DNA of 18,608 bases, taken from positions 1 through 18,608 of the forward strand of contig JAKORQ010000125.1 of the NCBI GenBank assembly GCA_029777755.1. Reading direction: 5' to 3'. This document shows, one piece after another, positions 15,457 to 18,608 of the stretch. The notes under the pieces are model-generated. The model searched no databases, was not told the origin of the DNA, and saw only the letters and a list, made by a program, of their open reading frames with translations. The stretch's first letter is position 1; each line of letters opens with the position of its first letter. A program made the position numbers and the translations under genes. This DNA comes from Planctomycetota bacterium (lineage in GTDB: Bacteria; Planctomycetota; Phycisphaerae; Tepidisphaerales; Tepidisphaeraceae).

Positions 15457-16959
15457 TCAATCCAACTGACCTGGGCAGACCGACAGTACCGGCTTCACCG
15501 GCCGGCTGGTAATCAGCTGCCTGCCATCGCTGAAACCTTCCTCCCGACCGGCCAATTCCTGGATCAGCACACAACGCCAGTGCGCCAGGCGCTGGGCGCA
15601 CTGCTGTTCCTGTGAGAGGTCGTGCAGTTCCTGCGGATCGTTAGTCAGGTCGAAGAACATCTCCCGGCCGCTGCCGCTGTGCCAGATGAACTTCTCCCTG
15701 CCATCGGTCACCCAGTGGACACTCTCATCACGGTAGACGTGCTCGCCGTGAATGTGCGATCGCCACTTCACATCCTGGCCACGTGCCAGTGGCAACATCG
15801 ATCGCCCATCCAGGCTCCCGGGGATCGGCGCCCCTGCGATATCCAGCAGTGTCGGCATGACATCGCGCAGCTCGACCACCTCGGGGCAGACACTCCCGGC
15901 CGCCAGCCCTGCCGACCTTGGTGCGCATATCAGCATGGGTATCCGTGCCGAGCCTTCATACGGCAAAGACTTGCGGAACAGATGATGATCCCCCAGCAAC
16001 TCACCATGGTCCGAAGTAAAGATGATCCAGGTGTTATCCCCAACACCATAGTCGCGCAGCGATTCGATGAAGCGATTCACCTGGTGATCGATGTGCGTCA
16101 TGTGGCCGTAGTAGCCCGCCAGGGCGCGATGCAGCACCGCCGGGTCGATATCCCCCACCGGCGCCTGCGGATTTCTCGGCTGGGCAAAACGATCGTAATA
16201 CGCCGTCCAGTCGCCCACCGGTCGCGGCGGCATCTGTCGATTGAGGTACATCTCAAACGCCCAGGCCGGCGGATCGTACGGGGGATGTGGCCGGTGATAG
16301 CTCATGAACAGAAAAAACGGCTTGGTGGGGTCGCGCCGGCGAAGAAAGTCGATCGACTGGCTGGTAACCCAGTTCGTCGGGTGCAGGTATTCTTCCTTGT
16401 CCCATGGCCGGGCGACGACGCTGTTGCAGTTCACCCCGTGCTCGAAGTAATCGGCGTCGAATCGCCCACTCTTCTCGCGCAGCCAGGGGATGTAATCGTC
16501 GATGCTGGCGATGTCCCGATGATGCTGGCGGGCGTAGTGCAGGAACCCATCGTGCAGTATCACGTTCTGGAATCCCACCTGGTTGCGCTCGGGATAGACG
16601 TGCATCTTCCCGATCGCCTGCGTCTGGTAACCAGCGCGGGTTAGCTCACCTGCGAGGGTCGTGCTGTAGTTCCAGGGCACGCCATCCCTGTAGCCGACCC
16701 GCCCGTGTGAGCACGGCATCAATCCTGTGAACAGCCCCGCGCGGGCGGCGATGCAGGTGGGACAGGAGCTGTACGCCTTCTCGAAGCGCACCCCGGAGAG
16801 CGCCAACTGGTCCAGGTAGGGAGTATGTACGACTGGATGGTCAGCAACGCTGAGGCAATCACCGCGCCACTGATCGACGCAAATCAGGACGATGTTGGGT
16901 CTATTCACGACGCGCAGTATACGGCGGTGTGTCGGCTTATCAAATTCTCGGCGCGACAC
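15457..16959 (-). CDS. Formylglycine-dependent sulfatase (type I, C-x-A-x-R)
   Basis: Type I sulfatases hydrolyse sulfate esters using a formylglycine made from an active-site Cys or Ser. The maturation motif is C69-I-A-A-R73 in CPTCIAARAGLFTG (numbered from GTG 16959), the C-x-[P/A]-x-R form that anaerobic sulfatase-maturating enzymes accept. Metal-site sequences are VLICVDQWRGD near the start and TSDHGELLGDHH in the middle. WEFMSYHRPHPPYDPP-like sequence with conserved His is present around 220. The length is about 500 residues. No ATG is available: the frame opens with GTG at 16959, but a good promoter lies inside the first 17 codons, so GTG 16908 (483 residues) is more likely the true start. 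With neither start is a signal peptide visible, pointing to a cytoplasmic enzyme or unusual export. No maturase gene is in the window. Substrate unknown. Confidence 0.88.
   Translation of the reverse strand: MSRREFDKPTHRRILRVVNRPNIVLICVDQWRGDCLSVADHPVVHTPYLDQLALSGVRFEKAYSSCPTCIAARAGLFTGLMPCSHGRVGYRDGVPWNYSTTLAGELTRAGYQTQAIGKMHVYPERNQVGFQNVILHDGFLHYARQHHRDIASIDDYIPWLREKSGRFDADYFEHGVNCNSVVARPWDKEEYLHPTNWVTSQSIDFLRRRDPTKPFFLFMSYHRPHPPYDPPAWAFEMYLNRQMPPRPVGDWTAYYDRFAQPRNPQAPVGDIDPAVLHRALAGYYGHMTHIDHQVNRFIESLRDYGVGDNTWIIFTSDHGELLGDHHLFRKSLPYEGSARIPMLICAPRSAGLAAGSVCPEVVELRDVMPTLLDIAGAPIPGSLDGRSMLPLARGQDVKWRSHIHGEHVYRDESVHWVTDGREKFIWHSGSGREMFFDLTNDPQELHDLSQEQQCAQRLAHWRCVLIQELAGREEGFSDGRQLITSRPVKPVLSVCPGQLD
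16916..16943 (-). promoter_or_regulatory. Sigma-70 promoter of the sulfatase-MBL operon, leaderless for GTG 16908
   Basis: On the minus strand TTGATA (16938-16943) and TATACT (16916-16921) each match consensus in five of six bases, with 16 bases between them. Seven bases follow before GTG 16908, so the RNA would begin at or next to that codon. No Shine-Dalgarno sequence is near it. The promoter overlaps the extra 17 codons of the longest reading frame and argues against them. Confidence 0.6.
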
Positions 16960-16979
16960 CAGGTTGCTGTGGATGCCTC

Positions 16980-17018
16980 AAAAAGCCGGCCGCGCTGACC
17001 ATATGCCAGCGCGGCCGG
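16980..17018 (-). terminator. Rho-independent terminator of rpsA
   Basis: The 12-base arms CCGGCCGCGCTG (16986-16997) and CAGCGCGGCCGG (17007-17018) are perfect complements around a 9-base loop. On the minus strand the stem is followed by CTTTTTG. It lies about 36 bases after the rpsA stop and ends that transcript before the sulfatase promoter. Confidence 0.85.
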
Positions 17019-17053
17019 GTTGATTTCACACTAACAGTAAAGGAATCGACTTC

Positions 17054-18607
17054 TTAGCCGAGCCTCAGGCTGCCAAGGCCCTCGCCCATGTCGCCGCCTT
17101 CCAGACCGCCGCGAAGACCCTTGGCCTTCGTGCGCTCGGCGCGAGCTTCCTCGCGAGCTTCCTCTTCCTTGGCCCACTGGGCACGCTTGAGCGAGAGGCC
17201 GATCTTCCGCTCGTCGCTGTCGACGCGCAGAATCTTGACATCCAGCTCCTGGCCGACCTTGAGGGCCTCCTCGGGCTTCTCGATCTTCTGGTCGGAGATT
17301 TCCGAGATATGCAGCAGACCCTCGAGGCCGGGCTCCAGTTCGACGAACACGCCGAAGTTGGCGATCTTCGTGACATGGCCCTTGACGACCATGCCCGGGC
17401 GGTAGTTGGCCGGGATGACCGTGACCCACGGGTCTTCCTGCATCTGCTTGAGGCCCAGGGCGATACGCTGCTTCTCCTGGTCGACCGACAATACGACGGC
17501 GCGAACCAGGTCGCCCTTCTTGAGCACCTCGCTGGGGTGGCCGACCTTCTTCGTCCAAGACAGGTCCGAGACGTGGAGCAGGCCGTCGATGCCTTCCTCG
17601 ATCTCCACGAACGCGCCGTAGTTGGCGATGTTGCGGACCTTGCCCTCGACCACCGAGCCGGGAGGATACTTCTCGGCGACCTTCTCCCAGGGGTTTTCCT
17701 CGACCTGCTTCATGCCCAGCGAGATCTCCTGCTTCTCCTTGTTGATCTCGAGGACCTTGACCTTGACCTTCTGGCCAACGGCGATGAGTTCCGAGGGATG
17801 GTTGATGCGCTTGGTCCAGGACATCTCCGAGATGTGCACCAGGCCCTCGACGCCATCCTCCAACTTGCAGAACGCGCCGTAAGACATGATGTTGACCACC
17901 TCGGCATCGGCGATCGCGCCCACCGGGTACTTGGTCTCGATGTTCTCCCAGGGCGAAGCATCCTTCTGCTTCAGGCCCAGGGCGATCTTCTCTTTCTCCT
18001 TGTCGATCTGGAGAACCTTGACCTCGATCTCCTGGTCGATCTTCAGCATCTCGCTGGGGTGATTGATGCGGCCCCAGCTCATGTCGGTGATGTGAAGCAG
18101 GCCATCCACGCCGCCCAGGTCGATGAACGCGCCGAAGTCGGCGATGTTCTTGACCACGCCCTTGACGAGCTGGCCAACCTGCAGCGTCTCGAAGGTCTTC
18201 TTCTTCATCTCCTCGCGCTGCTGCTCGATGAGCTTGCGGCGGGAGATGACGATGTTGCGACGCTCCTCGTCAATCTTCAGGATAACCGCGTCGATCGTGC
18301 GGCCGATCCAGTCACTGATCTCGCCGGGACGACGAATATCGATCTGGCTGGCAGGCAGGAACACCGGCACACCAATGTCCACGAGCAGGCCACCCTTGAT
18401 CTTCTTGGTCACCTTGCCGGCAACCGGGTCGCCCTCCTTCTTGGACTTCATGATCGCTTCCCAGTTGATGATGCGATCCGCCTTGCGCTTGGAGATGCGC
18501 ACGGTGTCGTTCTCATCATCAACTTCCTCGACGAGCACCTGCACCTCGTCGCCGATCTTCACATTCTCAGGCTCGTCGAACTCGCCCTTCTCAAGGATGC
18601 CTTCACT
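17054..18607 (-). CDS. rpsA: 30S ribosomal protein S1 (5' end outside window)
   Basis: S1 binds mRNA on the 30S subunit and helps initiation on structured or weak-site messages. The visible 517 residues hold the end of S1 domain 1 (VRISKRKA), the degenerate domain 2 (GDPVAGKVTKKIKGGLLVDIG), and four strong OB-fold S1 repeats. These begin at about residues 143, 228, 315 and 403 (counted from the window edge). Each has a K(N/I)I.(D/N)(F/Y)GAF-like core, a GLLHI or GLVHI strand and a closing GLKQ-like end, as in domains 3-6 of six-domain S1. The frame stays open to position 18607, so roughly 40-50 N-terminal residues are missing; a GTG at 18562 is internal and not the start. The C-terminus is a charged helix followed by a Gly-rich tail (GLRGGLEGGDMGEGLGSL). 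A strong terminator follows. Confidence 0.95.
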   Translation of the reverse strand, partial: SEGILEKGEFDEPENVKIGDEVQVLVEEVDDENDTVRISKRKADRIINWEAIMKSKKEGDPVAGKVTKKIKGGLLVDIGVPVFLPASQIDIRRPGEISDWIGRTIDAVILKIDEERRNIVISRRKLIEQQREEMKKKTFETLQVGQLVKGVVKNIADFGAFIDLGGVDGLLHITDMSWGRINHPSEMLKIDQEIEVKVLQIDKEKEKIALGLKQKDASPWENIETKYPVGAIADAEVVNIMSYGAFCKLEDGVEGLVHISEMSWTKRINHPSELIAVGQKVKVKVLEINKEKQEISLGMKQVEENPWEKVAEKYPPGSVVEGKVRNIANYGAFVEIEEGIDGLLHVSDLSWTKKVGHPSEVLKKGDLVRAVVLSVDQEKQRIALGLKQMQEDPWVTVIPANYRPGMVVKGHVTKIANFGVFVELEPGLEGLLHISEISDQKIEKPEEALKVGQELDVKILRVDSDERKIGLSLKRAQWAKEEEAREEARAERTKAKGLRGGLEGGDMGEGLGSLRLG

Positions 18608-18608
18608 C

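Noticed and set aside
15455..15601. N-terminal 49-codon extension of the MBL-fold protein
   Set aside because: It overlaps the sulfatase coding end and would bury the signal peptide internally; ATG 15454 places the signal at the N-terminus.
15622..16644. 340-codon plus-strand open frame
   Set aside because: Antisense to the sulfatase; low-complexity composition and no ribosome-binding site or motif.
18560..18562. GTG as start of rpsA
   Set aside because: The frame is open to the window edge and the sequence before it still encodes S1 domain 1 residues, so this Val is internal.
1..18608. CRISPR arrays, tRNA or rRNA genes, insertion sequences, toxin-antitoxin or phage-defence genes
   Set aside because: No regularly spaced direct repeats, cloverleaf-like sequences, transposase frames or defence-type proteins were seen; the coding space is filled by the ten genes listed.

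Overview
This is a GC-rich bacterial chromosomal segment that most resembles Planctomycetota, plausibly a Phycisphaerae-like lineage. The grounds are a DUF1559-type pseudopilin placed inside a carbohydrate-degradation locus, a formylglycine-type sulfatase, secreted glycoside hydrolases, and a PilM with a long C-terminal extension. The assignment rests on gene content only; there is no rRNA or tRNA in the window. Ten protein genes fill it, two of them cut by the window edges. No insertion sequence, CRISPR array, phage gene or RNA gene was seen.

Layout. 1-1857 (minus): a PilM-type actin-like ATPase that continues, in one frame, into a PilN-like membrane and periplasmic part and runs off the left edge. 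2110-4715 (plus): the tRNA methylthiotransferase mtaB, translationally coupled (TAATG) to an M20D amidohydrolase. 4724-5932 (minus): a serpin with a lipoprotein signal and an intact inhibitory hinge, ending tail-to-tail with the amidohydrolase. 6043-9228 (minus): a complete GH2 beta-galactosidase (lacZ) with its own promoter candidate and terminator. 9434-14182 (plus), divergent from lacZ: a GntR-type regulator with a sugar-binding-like sensor domain, a pseudopilin-like DUF1559 protein, and a large secreted clan GH-A glycoside hydrolase, closed by a strong terminator. 14285-16959 (minus): a sulfatase followed almost without a gap by an exported metallo-beta-lactamase-fold hydrolase. 17054-18607 (minus): ribosomal protein S1 (rpsA), cut at its 5' end, with a strong terminator.

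How it fits together. The central block (about 6.0-17 kb) reads as a polysaccharide-use region for a galactose-containing, possibly sulfated, glycan. The exported GH-A enzyme would cut the polymer, the sulfatase would remove sulfate, and LacZ would release galactose from oligosaccharides. The regulator in the shared lacZ/regulator intergenic region would sense a sugar; palindromes there, one of them holding the regulator's start codon, are candidate operators. The flanks (pilM, mtaB, rpsA) are housekeeping or core envelope genes.

Two genes without a Shine-Dalgarno sequence (mtaB and the sulfatase) have a -10 box placed so that transcription would begin at or next to the start codon, which suggests leaderless mRNAs. 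The genes that do have ribosome-binding sites use clear AGGAGA-type sequences. The gaps between genes are all under 300 bases.
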